A stretch of 64,000 nucleotides of DNA, taken from assembly GCF_004014855.1 (NCBI RefSeq), contig NZ_CP034930.1, positions 2,585,716 through 2,649,715 on the forward strand. The letters run 5' to 3'. Made by a program: the position numbers and the translations under genes. Below the pieces are notes generated by a model. It saw only the letters and a list, made by a program, of their open reading frames with translations, was not told the DNA's origin and did no database searches. Origin of the DNA: Apibacter raozihei (GTDB lineage: Bacteria > Bacteroidota > Bacteroidia > Flavobacteriales > Weeksellaceae). Below, in pieces: positions 51,096-59,857 of this stretch (position 1 is its first letter; every line of letters begins with the position of its first letter).

Positions 51096-51117
51096 AAAAG
51101 AACTGCATGGTTCTTTT
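51096..51117 (+). terminator. Terminator after the two unknown genes
   Basis: An 8-bp stem AAAAGAAC/GTTCTTTT (51096-51103 with 51110-51117) with a 6-nt loop lies 11 bases after the stop codon. Confidence 0.65.
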
Positions 51118-51357
51118 ATATATAAATATATTTGGGTAATCGGCTTTTAAAAGTTTAATTTAGGCGAAGCCTATAGTTTTTGCGCTGACATAACATGATA
51201 GTATAGGAAAATCTGTTAATTATGCCGTGAATCTGAAATATGTAATTTTTCTATAATGTATTTGCATTAGGTTACATAGCTTTAAGCTATTTAATTAAAA
51301 AAAAGGGGAGGGGAAAAAATTTAACTTTCCCACTTAGTAATTTTTCACAAATACAAT
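51118..51357. repeat. Intergenic stretch with part of a dispersed repeat (copy a)
   Basis: No ORF. The word ATGCCGTGAA (51222-51231) recurs at 57534, and the 34 bases 51261-51294 (core ATAGCTTTAAG) recur with few changes at 53139-53173. An AGGC/GCCT hairpin lies near 51162-51172. It looks like the eroded remains of a small repeated element. Confidence 0.5.
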
Positions 51358-51388
51358 AAAAAAACTGCTGACATTTCAGCAGTTTTTT
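51358..51388 (-). terminator. Strong terminator of the 51393-53045 gene
   Basis: A 13-bp perfect stem with a 4-nt loop (51358-51371 with 51376-51388) and an A run on the left, i.e. a T run on the minus strand, ends 4 bases beyond the gene's stop codon. Confidence 0.85.
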
Positions 51389-51392
51389 TAGA

Positions 51393-53045
51393 TTAGTTTA
51401 TTTTTTCTAAACGTATTTCAGTACTTTTATTTTTATCTTTAAAAATTTCCGTAACTAAAACGTATCCATTTTTTGCTGGAATAACATTTAATTTACTGTC
51501 ATCTCTTGAAGTTTTCAATTGTATTTTACTCTCTGTAAATTTTCCGTTATCGTATGTTACAATCCCTAAAAACCATTGTTTTTTTCCACCATTTTCTGGT
51601 ATTTGTCTATTGTAGTAAAAGAAATAATATTTATTATTTCCTGCATTTTGATATCCGGTATAGTCAAAAGCATTTAAATAATCCGCCAAAATCCCTTGCA
51701 TTTTCACACCATTCCGTATGGTTTGTAATTCTTTTTCTATCCTTTTATAATAAGTTAGTTTCATATTTTTATCAAGTTCAAAAATAATCATATCACCTAT
51801 TTTAACTCCTCCAGGGATAGCAAATCCAATACTGTCACCAGCTAATGTTTTATATTGTTCGGTAATAAAAATAAGATTACCATTTGAATTTAATATTACA
51901 TCGTGTAAGTATAAATAACAGTTAGGATTATCTTTTTCTTGTATATATCCGAATTCATTAATTGTCAAATATTCAGCTAATTGATCCCATGTAAAAAAAA
52001 TTCTATTTATTTCGTTTCCTGTAGAAATAGAATATTGGGACTTAGAAAAACCTATAATTTTCTTTTCATCTAAATTAAACGATTTGACTTTATTACTCAT
52101 AATTCGGTTTAAAAATGTAATCTTTTCCGAATCTATAAATACATTAATATTTGTGATTTCTTTAGCTTCTATTCCATTTACAGTATGCTGACCGTAAGGA
52201 GTTATTTCACTAATCAATTGCCCGCTGTCTTTATTAAAAATTAAAAAAGAATTAAATAATTGTCCGTTTTTTAATTTAGTCTCATTATTTTTTCCTTTGA
52301 AATACTTTTCTCCGATAATAGTATTGGTAAGATTGGGGTTATTTGAAAGATAAATTTTTTCGTATTGGTTTTCATTAGCTGATTTATTAAACTCGTAAGA
52401 CCATTGAAAATCTAAGTTTTCATTAGCAAAATTTAAACGGTTTACATTTACATTTGCCAGCTCTAAACGTTCTTCTATAGTTTTAGAGGATAATTTAAGT
52501 AATTTTTTTTCCTGATTGGTTTCCAATGGACTATATAAGTGATAACCAAAACTATTGGGTTCGTAATAAAAGGTAATACTTTCTCTTACATTTTTGGTTT
52601 CCTGATTGTATTCTTTAGTTAAATCTTTAGATAAATAAAATGCATCTGATAACTTATTATCTTTAATATTTAAAAGACGATATCTATTTCTAACGGTAGC
52701 ACCTCCGGTAGCTATTTCATTAATATTAAAAGATATTAAACCATTTCTATGTATGGCATTTACAAATATTTTTTTTGAAAAGTTACCTAGTTTTTCTGTA
52801 AAATTTCCGGCTGATACTTTATTTAAATTTTTATCAAGTAAAATATAATCATATAAATATTCTTTTTTATCAAGCTGATCTATTTTAAAGATGTATAAAT
52901 AACCGAATAGATCGTCTTTATTATTATCACGTAAATATAATTCCTGAATTAATTCTCCTTTAGATAATTTATTTAATTCAAGTAATTGAGCATTTATTAT
53001 ATTATAAAATAAGGTTAATATAACAATCAGTATAACTTTTTTCAT
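51393..53045 (-). CDS. Secreted protein of unknown function (DUF6770-like)
   Basis: 550 residues with a signal peptide (about 1-19, ending NIINAQ). The body is beta-rich with regularly spaced Tyr, Phe and Asn, for example DDLFGYLYIFKIDQLDKKEY, GQLFNSFLIFNKDSGQLISE and a C-terminal SRDDSKLNVIPAKNGYVLVT. The pattern suggests a propeller or repeated sheet. I believe it is close to DUF6770, but this is from memory and uncertain. It stands alone with its own -7 box and terminator. Confidence 0.6.
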   Translation of the reverse strand: MKKVILIVILTLFYNIINAQLLELNKLSKGELIQELYLRDNNKDDLFGYLYIFKIDQLDKKEYLYDYILLDKNLNKVSAGNFTEKLGNFSKKIFVNAIHRNGLISFNINEIATGGATVRNRYRLLNIKDNKLSDAFYLSKDLTKEYNQETKNVRESITFYYEPNSFGYHLYSPLETNQEKKLLKLSSKTIEERLELANVNVNRLNFANENLDFQWSYEFNKSANENQYEKIYLSNNPNLTNTIIGEKYFKGKNNETKLKNGQLFNSFLIFNKDSGQLISEITPYGQHTVNGIEAKEITNINVFIDSEKITFLNRIMSNKVKSFNLDEKKIIGFSKSQYSISTGNEINRIFFTWDQLAEYLTINEFGYIQEKDNPNCYLYLHDVILNSNGNLIFITEQYKTLAGDSIGFAIPGGVKIGDMIIFELDKNMKLTYYKRIEKELQTIRNGVKMQGILADYLNAFDYTGYQNAGNNKYYFFYYNRQIPENGGKKQWFLGIVTYDNGKFTESKIQLKTSRDDSKLNVIPAKNGYVLVTEIFKDKNKSTEIRLEKIN

Positions 53046-53069
53046 ATTTTTATTAAAAATTTATAATTG

Positions 53070-53077
53070 CAAATATA
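53070..53077 (-). promoter_or_regulatory. -7 box of the DUF6770-like gene
   Basis: On the minus strand TATATTTG matches TAnnTTTG, 24 bases before the start codon at 53045. Confidence 0.5.
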
Positions 53078-53138
53078 TTTATTTTAAATAAAATGTTTAA
53101 ATCGGTCATAAATCTCATGATTATCTTCTTTACTATTC

Positions 53139-53243
53139 TTGCATTATGTTGAATAGCTTTAAGTTACTTAATTTTTTAAGGCGTAAGTAAAGGAATTATA
53201 ATTCAAAAAAGTAAAAAATCGCTATCGCTCAAACATTTATTTT
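53139..53243. repeat. Dispersed repeat, copy b (most complete)
   Basis: The first 35 bases match copy a (51261-51294). The last 25 bases (53219-53243, with TCGCTATCGCT) match 24 of 25 bases at 57575-57599. Copy b therefore links the two partial copies and shows they come from one element. The rest of the gap up to 53452 is AT-rich; codons reading DYTKYKNGVNRAIEHHKTKL in one frame at about 53250-53310 may be the end of a lost gene. Confidence 0.55.
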
Positions 53244-53452
53244 AAATTGATTATACTAAATATAAAAATGGTGTCAATAGAGCAATAGAACATCATAAAA
53301 CTAAACTTTAGTTAATTTTTGTTTTTTAACTACTCACATGTATATTTAATAATAACTTTTTATTAATAAAAAATTAGTTTTAGAATTTAATTATATTTTA
53401 GATTAAATTTTTATGATCACTAAAAAATATAATATACATGGAAATAAAAAAT

Positions 53453-53779
53453 TTATTGATATTTTTCAATGATACCTTCCATTTTATAAAATTCTCCTTT
53501 CATTGTAGTATAAAATGCATGGGATTTATTTTGATTAAAATCATCATAATGAACAACTGTTGATTTATCATTTTCTTGCCATGATATTAAAAAACAATTT
53601 TTTGATATTTCTTTCCATGTATAAGGCATTTGCATCTTTACACCTTTTAATTCACCTGAAATAAATTCGACTTCTAGATTAATTCCATCTGCTAAATAAT
53701 TATTAGTTACTTTTAATCCGTTATCCATGGTTAATAAAAATATTTGTCCTGAATATGGAAATTTGTTACTGGTCATCAT
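53453..53779 (-). CDS. Small MoaF/lipocalin-like protein
   Basis: 108 residues, no signal peptide. Start at 53779, though the second Met (53776) is equally good. The sequence is beta-rich, and the segment NCFLISWQENDKSTVVHYDD then FNQNKSHAFYTTMKGEFYKM resembles the calycin-like barrel of MoaF C-terminal domain proteins, where SWQE..G.TVVH is conserved. A small-ligand-binding role is possible; nothing is known from context. A -7 box TAACTTTG lies on the minus strand at 53823-53830. Confidence 0.55.
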   Translation of the reverse strand: MMTSNKFPYSGQIFLLTMDNGLKVTNNYLADGINLEVEFISGELKGVKMQMPYTWKEISKNCFLISWQENDKSTVVHYDDFNQNKSHAFYTTMKGEFYKMEGIIEKYQ

Positions 53780-54461
53780 TACGTTATATAATTGATTAAT
53801 TTTTATTATTGAAAACTTTTTGCAAAGTTAAATAGAAATAATTAAGTAATTTTTATATAATATTTCTTAATTCTACATTAATTAGTAATATAAAAATGTA
53901 AAAAAACATGCTAAAGTTTTAATAAATACTATTTTATTAGGAGAATGTAATAGAACTGATATAAATATATTTAATGCCAATTGTAGTATTAAAATTGAAT
54001 GCAATCAAACGAAAGAACCTGAGTATCAATTTACAAAATTACAAATTAGAAATAAATAATTATTTTTATTTAATAAAAAACAAAAATAACTATCTTTGAA
54101 AGATAAATTTTTTCTTATTTTAATATAATAAATATTATTTCTTGATTTTTTACTTCTTATTATAAATTTTAATTATAAGGAAATTTATTAGTATGCTATT
54201 ACTATAATAAAAAATTATAGATGACAAAAAAAATTGTCTGTAATCATCAATAAACTAGAAGGTTATTGAAAATAGTCAACGTATTGACATCTGTATTTGA
54301 CAAATAGAATATGAAAAAGTTCTTTTACATAATGAAACAAAAAATGTACAAATGTTGAGCTAAATTTTTTATAACTAAATAATATAAAGATTACTGATTA
54401 TAAACATTATAAGTAATAAGCTACGATTGCTCATATTTAAACATATTAAAATTAACTACAT
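53780..54461. other. AT-rich stretch with a possible gene remnant
   Basis: About 680 bases without a gene. An open frame without a start codon (53889-54059) reads NTILLGECNRTDINIFNANC and ends KLQIRNK; its Cys-rich composition differs from the flanking AT-rich DNA and may be the end of a decayed gene. I could not place the promoter of the protease gene, though AT-rich DNA fills 54060-54461. Confidence 0.4.
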
Positions 54462-57401
54462 ATGAAAAAAAAATTATTATTGTTCTTACTGACAGTATGT
54501 TCTTTACCAATATTTGGGAAGCAAATAACTGTAAATGAAGCTACCCGGATTGCTCGGGTTCATCAAAGCCAAAACAGCTCTGTTTTATTCAGGTCAGCGG
54601 ACATTCAGCTGGTAAAAACCGTGCAAGGAAATTCTAAATCAAAAAAAACTCAGAAAGCCCCCAATTTATACTATGTATTTGACAAGGGCAACAACCATGG
54701 ATATATCATTATAGCAGCTGATGATGTATGTACTCCTGTTATAGGTTATACTACTGAAGGTACATATAATGAAGAAGATCTTCCACCCAATTACATCGAG
54801 TGGATGGAAAAAGTTCAGCAAGGTATTGAAGAAGCTATTCTAAAAGAAAAAAAACCTACAGAAAAGGTGAAAAAACAATGGCAGTCCTACCTGAATTTTA
54901 CCACAGCTGCATTTCGTTTGGAAAAAAGTGTCAGTCCCTTAATAAAAACAGCTTGGAGCCAAGCCCATCCTTTTTGGAATTCCATTCCTGTTAAAAATCA
55001 GTCCGGAAAACCAGCACTTACCGGATGTGTAGCTACTGCTATGGCTCAGATTATGAAATATCATAAATTTCCTTCAAAAGGAATTTTGGCAACTTCTAGT
55101 TATACAACGCGTACGTTGGAGATTAAAATTCCTTCAATAGATATTACCCAATATACTTATAATTGGGATAATATGCTTACCGGATATAACCCCGGATTAA
55201 GTAATGCTGCTCAGGAAAAAGCAGTAGCTGATCTAATGTACCATTGTGGTGCAGCATTGCATATGGATTACAATTATGGAGGTAGCAATGCATACGCTAA
55301 TGATGTGGCTTGGGTTTTAAAAACTTATTTTGGATATGATCCTAAAATTCAGTATCTTAATAGACGAACAAAAACTGATGATGAGTGGATTTCTATTTTA
55401 AAAAGTAATTTAGATAATAATCTGCCGATATCTTATGCAGGATCCTCATCAAATTCAGGTCATGTTTTTATTTGTGACGGCTATGATGCGCAAGGACTTT
55501 TTCATTTCAATTGGGGATGGAATGGCTCCAGAAACGGTTACTATTCTATTGATGCTACTTTAGGTTTTACGATGGAGCAGAATATAGTACATAATATAAA
55601 ACCCTTATTCGTATCAACTTATAACAAAGTAGATAAAGAAGGATTACGCAAAGTTTTGCGACAGGGAAGAAACCTCTCAGGATTGGGGCTTACTGCTTCG
55701 GATACTCTCAGCTGGGAAAAATCCGAAGAATGGGTAGCTAAAGTTAAAGGGGTAACCTGGAAAGATAGTGAGCAGGAAAAAAGAATATCCAGAATATATT
55801 GGTGGAGCCAATTTCCCAAATTAACCGGAACTATTGATATAACTCCATTCCCGGAAATTGAAGAAGTTATTTTTCCTTTTAATGCTGTAGAAGCTTTCAA
55901 AGCCTCTGATAATTCTAAACTTAAAAAGATTGATGCCGGATATAATAATATGACCGAAGTGACGGTAAACAACTGTACAGCAGTAAACACTTTACTGGTT
56001 CATTTTAACCGACTGGAAAAAATAAACGTAACTAACTGGAATTCCGTTACTACACTTTATGTTTATAATAATAAGTTCCGGTTCTCTACCTTACCTTTGA
56101 AATCGATTGCCAAGTATGCCTATGACGCACAGGCCAGAATTGAAGGTGGAACCATTTCCGCAGGTAAAACCATAGACCTGAGCTCAGAATACAGTGTTGA
56201 AAACACTCTTACCCAATATAAATGGTATAATGGAAGCACAGAAATTACTTTGGCATCTAACGGAAATGGAAAATTCGTTGCAGATCCTAAATACGTAAAT
56301 ACTACATTGACCTGTAAGATGACTAATTCTAAATTTCCAAGGTTTACTTTAGAATATACAGTCAAGATTGAAAAATCACAAGGAATCTATAATGAAAGCG
56401 ATAAAGAAGGGTTAAGAAATATATTAAATCAGGGAAGTAATTATACTTCAGTAGGATTATCGGATGATGATCTGAAAAACTGGAACATATCTGAAGAATG
56501 GGTTTCCAAAGTAAGAGGGGTAACCTGGAAAGATAGTGAGCAGGGAAAAAGAATATCCAGAATATATTGGTGGAATCATCCTATAAAAATAACCGGAACT
56601 ATTGATATAACTCCATTCCCGGAAATTGAAGAAGCTATTTTTCCTTTTAATTCCGTTACAGCTTTTAGAGCCTCTGATAATTCTAAACTTAAAATGATTG
56701 ATGCCGGGTACAATAATATGACCGAAGTGACGGTAAACAACTGTGCAGCAGTAAACACTTTACTGGTTCATTTTAACCGACTGGAAAAAATAAACGTAAC
56801 TAACTGGAATTCCGTTACTACACTTTATGTTTATAATAATAAGTTCCGGTTCTCTACCTTACCTTTGAAATCGATAGCCAAGTATTCCTATGAAGCACAG
56901 GCCAGAATTGAAGGTGGAACCATTTCCGCAGGTAAAACCATAGACCTGAGCTCAGAATACAGTGTTGACAACACTCTTACCCAATATAAATGGTATAACG
57001 GAAGTACAGAAATTTCTTTGGCATCTAACGGAAATGGAAAATTCATTGCAGATCCTAAATACGTAAATACTACATTGACCTGTAAGATGACTAATTCTAA
57101 ATTTCCGAGGTTTACTTTAGAATATACTATTTACATTAATAATCCAACAACTCTGTATTCTTCAGATATTGTTTCTTCCGATATTTCAATTTATCCAAAT
57201 CCGGTTATTGATATACTACACTTTGATACATTCAATGAAATTCAAAGTATAGAGATTTATAACTTTGACGGTAAATTAATTAAACAAGAGAAAAATATTA
57301 AAAATAACCGTATTGATGTACGATTATTATCTTCCGGTATTTATTTGCTTACTGTTAAAACAAATACCCAACAATCAACTCTACGTTTTATTAAAAAGTA
57401 A
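54462..57401 (+). CDS. C10 (streptopain-type) cysteine protease with duplicated module and type IX sorting domain
   Basis: 979 residues. A signal peptide (about 1-19) is followed by a streptopain-inhibitor-like propeptide (about 20-150, with YIIIAADDVCTPVIGYTTEG). The catalytic domain (155-385) has the nucleophile C189 in TGCVATAMAQIMKYHKF and H334 in SSNSGHVFICDGYDAQG, with WGWNGSRNGYYSID after it. Two near-identical modules follow (about 388-640 and 644-896), each with a leucine-rich-like core (PEIEEVIFPFNAVEAF) and an immunoglobulin-like strand set. The C-terminal 75 residues are a Por-type sorting domain (ISIYPNPVIDIL to RFIKK), so it is secreted by T9SS. Likely a virulence or nutrient protease on the cell surface. 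Confidence 0.92.
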   Translation: MKKKLLLFLLTVCSLPIFGKQITVNEATRIARVHQSQNSSVLFRSADIQLVKTVQGNSKSKKTQKAPNLYYVFDKGNNHGYIIIAADDVCTPVIGYTTEGTYNEEDLPPNYIEWMEKVQQGIEEAILKEKKPTEKVKKQWQSYLNFTTAAFRLEKSVSPLIKTAWSQAHPFWNSIPVKNQSGKPALTGCVATAMAQIMKYHKFPSKGILATSSYTTRTLEIKIPSIDITQYTYNWDNMLTGYNPGLSNAAQEKAVADLMYHCGAALHMDYNYGGSNAYANDVAWVLKTYFGYDPKIQYLNRRTKTDDEWISILKSNLDNNLPISYAGSSSNSGHVFICDGYDAQGLFHFNWGWNGSRNGYYSIDATLGFTMEQNIVHNIKPLFVSTYNKVDKEGLRKVLRQGRNLSGLGLTASDTLSWEKSEEWVAKVKGVTWKDSEQEKRISRIYWWSQFPKLTGTIDITPFPEIEEVIFPFNAVEAFKASDNSKLKKIDAGYNNMTEVTVNNCTAVNTLLVHFNRLEKINVTNWNSVTTLYVYNNKFRFSTLPLKSIAKYAYDAQARIEGGTISAGKTIDLSSEYSVENTLTQYKWYNGSTEITLASNGNGKFVADPKYVNTTLTCKMTNSKFPRFTLEYTVKIEKSQGIYNESDKEGLRNILNQGSNYTSVGLSDDDLKNWNISEEWVSKVRGVTWKDSEQGKRISRIYWWNHPIKITGTIDITPFPEIEEAIFPFNSVTAFRASDNSKLKMIDAGYNNMTEVTVNNCAAVNTLLVHFNRLEKINVTNWNSVTTLYVYNNKFRFSTLPLKSIAKYSYEAQARIEGGTISAGKTIDLSSEYSVDNTLTQYKWYNGSTEISLASNGNGKFIADPKYVNTTLTCKMTNSKFPRFTLEYTIYINNPTTLYSSDIVSSDISIYPNPVIDILHFDTFNEIQSIEIYNFDGKLIKQEKNIKNNRIDVRLLSSGIYLLTVKTNTQQSTLRFIKK
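55619..57154 (+). repeat. Tandem 768-bp duplication inside the C10 protease gene
   Basis: Copy A (about 55619-56386) and copy B (about 56387-57154) align with a constant 768-base offset (256 codons). The first quarter has diverged at the amino-acid level, whereas from about 55920/56690 onward the copies are nearly identical at DNA level, including silent sites. This indicates a recent duplication or gene conversion of the second part. Confidence 0.85.
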
Positions 57402-57452
57402 ATTTTCTATGCATTTGAAAATTAACAGTTAATAATTTTTCTTTAGTATGAT

Positions 57453-57486
57453 AAAAAAGTTCGATATAATATATCGAACTTTTTTT
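57453..57486 (+). terminator. Terminator of the protease gene
   Basis: A perfect 15-bp inverted repeat (57453-57467 with 57471-57485, 3-nt loop) with an A run before and a T run after lies 51 bases past the stop codon. Confidence 0.85.
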
Positions 57487-57533
57487 AACTCACTATATAG
57501 ATTTGTATTTTAGAGCTCATTAATCATTTATCA

Positions 57534-57599
57534 ATGCCGTGAAAAAGAAACAAAAATTCAAGAAAAATATAAACTCGCTATCGCTTAAACATTTATTTT
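57534..57599. repeat. Dispersed repeat, copy c
   Basis: It begins with the same ATGCCGTGAA word as copy a (51222) and ends with the 25-base TCGCTATCGCT-containing block of copy b (one mismatch). Copies b and c stand as direct repeats on either side of the segment with the MoaF-like and C10 protease genes. The rest of the gap 57600-57779 holds nothing recognisable. Confidence 0.6.
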
Positions 57600-57779
57600 T
57601 CATTATGTATGCTAATCTTAATTTTTTCTCAGATGTTGACTGCAAAAGTTAAACAAAGGTTGCTCTTGTGATGGATTTATAATTTAAATGATCCGTTATA
57701 TTAAAAGCAACAGATTACTGATTATACTTATCTTATAAATATTTATTTGCTATTTGTCGGAATTTATTTTGAGATTGAG

Positions 57780-58370
57780 TTACTTTTTTTTCTTTTTTTT
57801 TGAATTTTTATCAAAATCTTCAAGTTCATATTCAGATATATTATAAATATCATCTTCAAGATACATGCCTTCTACATCATTAAGAGCTTTTGGAAAAAGT
57901 TCTAAAATAAGTAATGCTACCGGGAATTTTCCCTCAGCATTTGTAATATTATATTTTTTTGATTCTTTAAAACCAAATTTCTTATAATAATCTGGATCTC
58001 CACATAAAAGAATAGCTTTGTATCCTAGCTCTTTTGCTCTTTGAATAGTATGCAAAATTAGCTTGCTTCCTATACCTTTATTTTGATAGTCAGGCAAAAC
58101 ACTTACAGGCCCCAATACAACAATTTCATGTTTTTTATTTTTTTTTGTATCTATTATTTGGGATTAGACATAAGCTATGTTTCCAACTATTTTATCATCA
58201 CTAACAGCTACATAATCCAGTTCTTTAATAAACTGAGGCCACATTCTTAATTTATGAATAATCAGGTGTTCACTACACCCTGGTGAATATACATTCCAAA
58301 ATGCTTCTCTTGTAATTTCCTCAACAATACGATATTCTGCCTCTTCTTCTAACCTTAAAGTAATCTTCAT
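57780..58370 (-). pseudogene. GNAT acetyltransferase (YhbS-like) with an in-frame TAA
   Basis: Codons from 58370 encode MKITLRLEEEAEYRIVEEIT with REAFWNVYSPGCSEHLIIHK and reach DDKIVGNIAYV, where TAA (58166-58164) stops the frame. The same frame continues SQIIDTKKNKKHEIVVLGPV with SVLPDYQNKGIGSKLILHTI and the GFKESKKYNITN region of this family, to a Lys-run end at 57780. Read through, the protein would have 196 residues, a normal length. A single base change is enough to explain the stop. A TTG start at 58115 would give only the C-terminal half, which lacks part of the fold. Confidence 0.85.
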
Positions 58371-58950
58371 ATATAAACTATTTTTTGTTTAAAATTACTA
58401 ATTACACGATAAAAATGCGTTATTGCAACTTACTTTTAATCAGCTTTTATAGTTCTGTTTCTATAAAGAAAGGTGTATTAGCGTAAATGGATATAAAATT
58501 TTTATTTGGAAACAATTTCCTAATTTTAGATAAACTATTTAATTTTTTTATCTTTATTGCTGGTAAAATTCCTAAAAAAACAGCAAGCAGGTTTTTGTTT
58601 TTTTCAACTGAGTTTATAAGCATCTAATGTATTTATAAACAAGTATCTTAATATTTATAAATTATATTTAATTTTATCTAAATGTAACTAAGAACCATTT
58701 ATTTTACGAATAATTAAACACCAGCCTATATTTCAAATGAGAAAAAATCCCAAATTTTTGGACAGCTTATTGCTTAAATAATCTTATTTAAATGATGAAC
58801 TGATATTATTTGTAAAATTGAGAAGCGGTTATAACATACCAAGCTTTTCCTCCCAACGAATTTACAGGTATAGGGAATCTTTTATATGATGATGGCAATT
58901 ACAGGACTGAATATTACTAAAGGAAAAACAAAATTATTAAAAGTAATACA
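58371..58950. other. AT-rich stretch with a small gene remnant
   Basis: 580 bases without a whole gene. One frame at 58822-58920 reads EAVITYQAFPPNEFTGIGNL and ends with GNYRTEYY before TAA; it has no start codon and a more balanced base composition than its surroundings, so it is probably the last part of a lost gene. Short inverted repeats occur but none forms a clear terminator. Confidence 0.4.
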
Positions 58951-59739
58951 ATGATACATAAAACCGGAAGCGAATTATTTGAAATAAAAGGTAAGAAACT
59001 TTATGCAGAATGGAGGTTTGTATATGAAAATCGTCCTGTACTTGTATTTTTACATGATAGTTTGGGCTGTGTAGAACTTTGGCGTAGATTTCCATTTGAT
59101 TTGGCCCAAGCTGTATCATGCAATGTACTTATTTACGACCGGCTGGGCTATGGAAAATCAGAACCAATGCCTACACACCACAGGCCTGTAAAGTATCTTG
59201 AATATGAAGCCGATATCTTGAACCATGTGTTGAATTTTTTTAAAATTGATCAGGCAATTTTATTTGGTCACAGCGATGGAGGAAGCCTGGCTCTTATTAC
59301 AGCAAGTATTTATGCTAAAAAAATTAGGGCCGTTATTGTTGAAGCGGCACATATATTTGTTGAAGATATTACACTTTCAGGCATTTACCTTATACAAGAA
59401 ATATACAAAAACTCAAATCTTGCAGAGCGTTTACAAAAGTATCATGGAAACAAAGCAGAAATGGTTTTCAAATCGTGGACTGAAACTTGGATCCGTAATG
59501 ATTTCAGAGATTGGAATATTAAACATCTACTACCTTCTGTAAGCTGTCCGCTCTTATTTATACAGGGCGAAAAAGATGAATACGGAACATTGACACAGGT
59601 TGATGAAACTGTTCGTAATGTAAATGGAAAGGCAGAAAAATATATTATTCCCAATGTAGGTCATACACCTCATAAAGAAATTCCTGAATTAGTTCTGAAA
59701 AAATCTACAACGTTTATTAATAGTTTATTTGATTTTTAA
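58951..59739 (+). CDS. Alpha/beta hydrolase
   Basis: 262 residues, no signal peptide. The classical triad is visible: Ser in ILFGHSDGGSLALIT, Asp in IQGEKDEYGTLTQVD and His in PNVGHTPHKEIPE. The oxyanion HDSLGCVELWRRFPFDLAQA and the IYDRLGYGKSEPM strand are typical of the lactonase/haloperoxidase-like group. It is a single-gene unit; the substrate is unknown. Confidence 0.9.
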   Translation: MIHKTGSELFEIKGKKLYAEWRFVYENRPVLVFLHDSLGCVELWRRFPFDLAQAVSCNVLIYDRLGYGKSEPMPTHHRPVKYLEYEADILNHVLNFFKIDQAILFGHSDGGSLALITASIYAKKIRAVIVEAAHIFVEDITLSGIYLIQEIYKNSNLAERLQKYHGNKAEMVFKSWTETWIRNDFRDWNIKHLLPSVSCPLLFIQGEKDEYGTLTQVDETVRNVNGKAEKYIIPNVGHTPHKEIPELVLKKSTTFINSLFDF

Positions 59740-59783
59740 CATAAATTCTAGCTATAATTATTAAAAACTGACTAATAAATTAT

Positions 59784-59829
59784 AAACAATAAGTCCAATG
59801 ACTAGTATGAATTTATGGACTTATTGTTT
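59784..59829. terminator. Bidirectional terminator between convergent genes
   Basis: A perfect 14-bp inverted repeat (59784-59797 with 59816-59829, 18-nt loop) lies between the hydrolase and surface-protein genes. Confidence 0.7.
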
Positions 59830-59857
59830 AACCTGTTTATTTAGAGAGTTTCAATAT

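Noticed and set aside
58372-58950. Insertion sequence remnant
   Set aside because: No transposase fragment or terminal inverted repeats were found; only a short unidentified reading-frame remnant is present.
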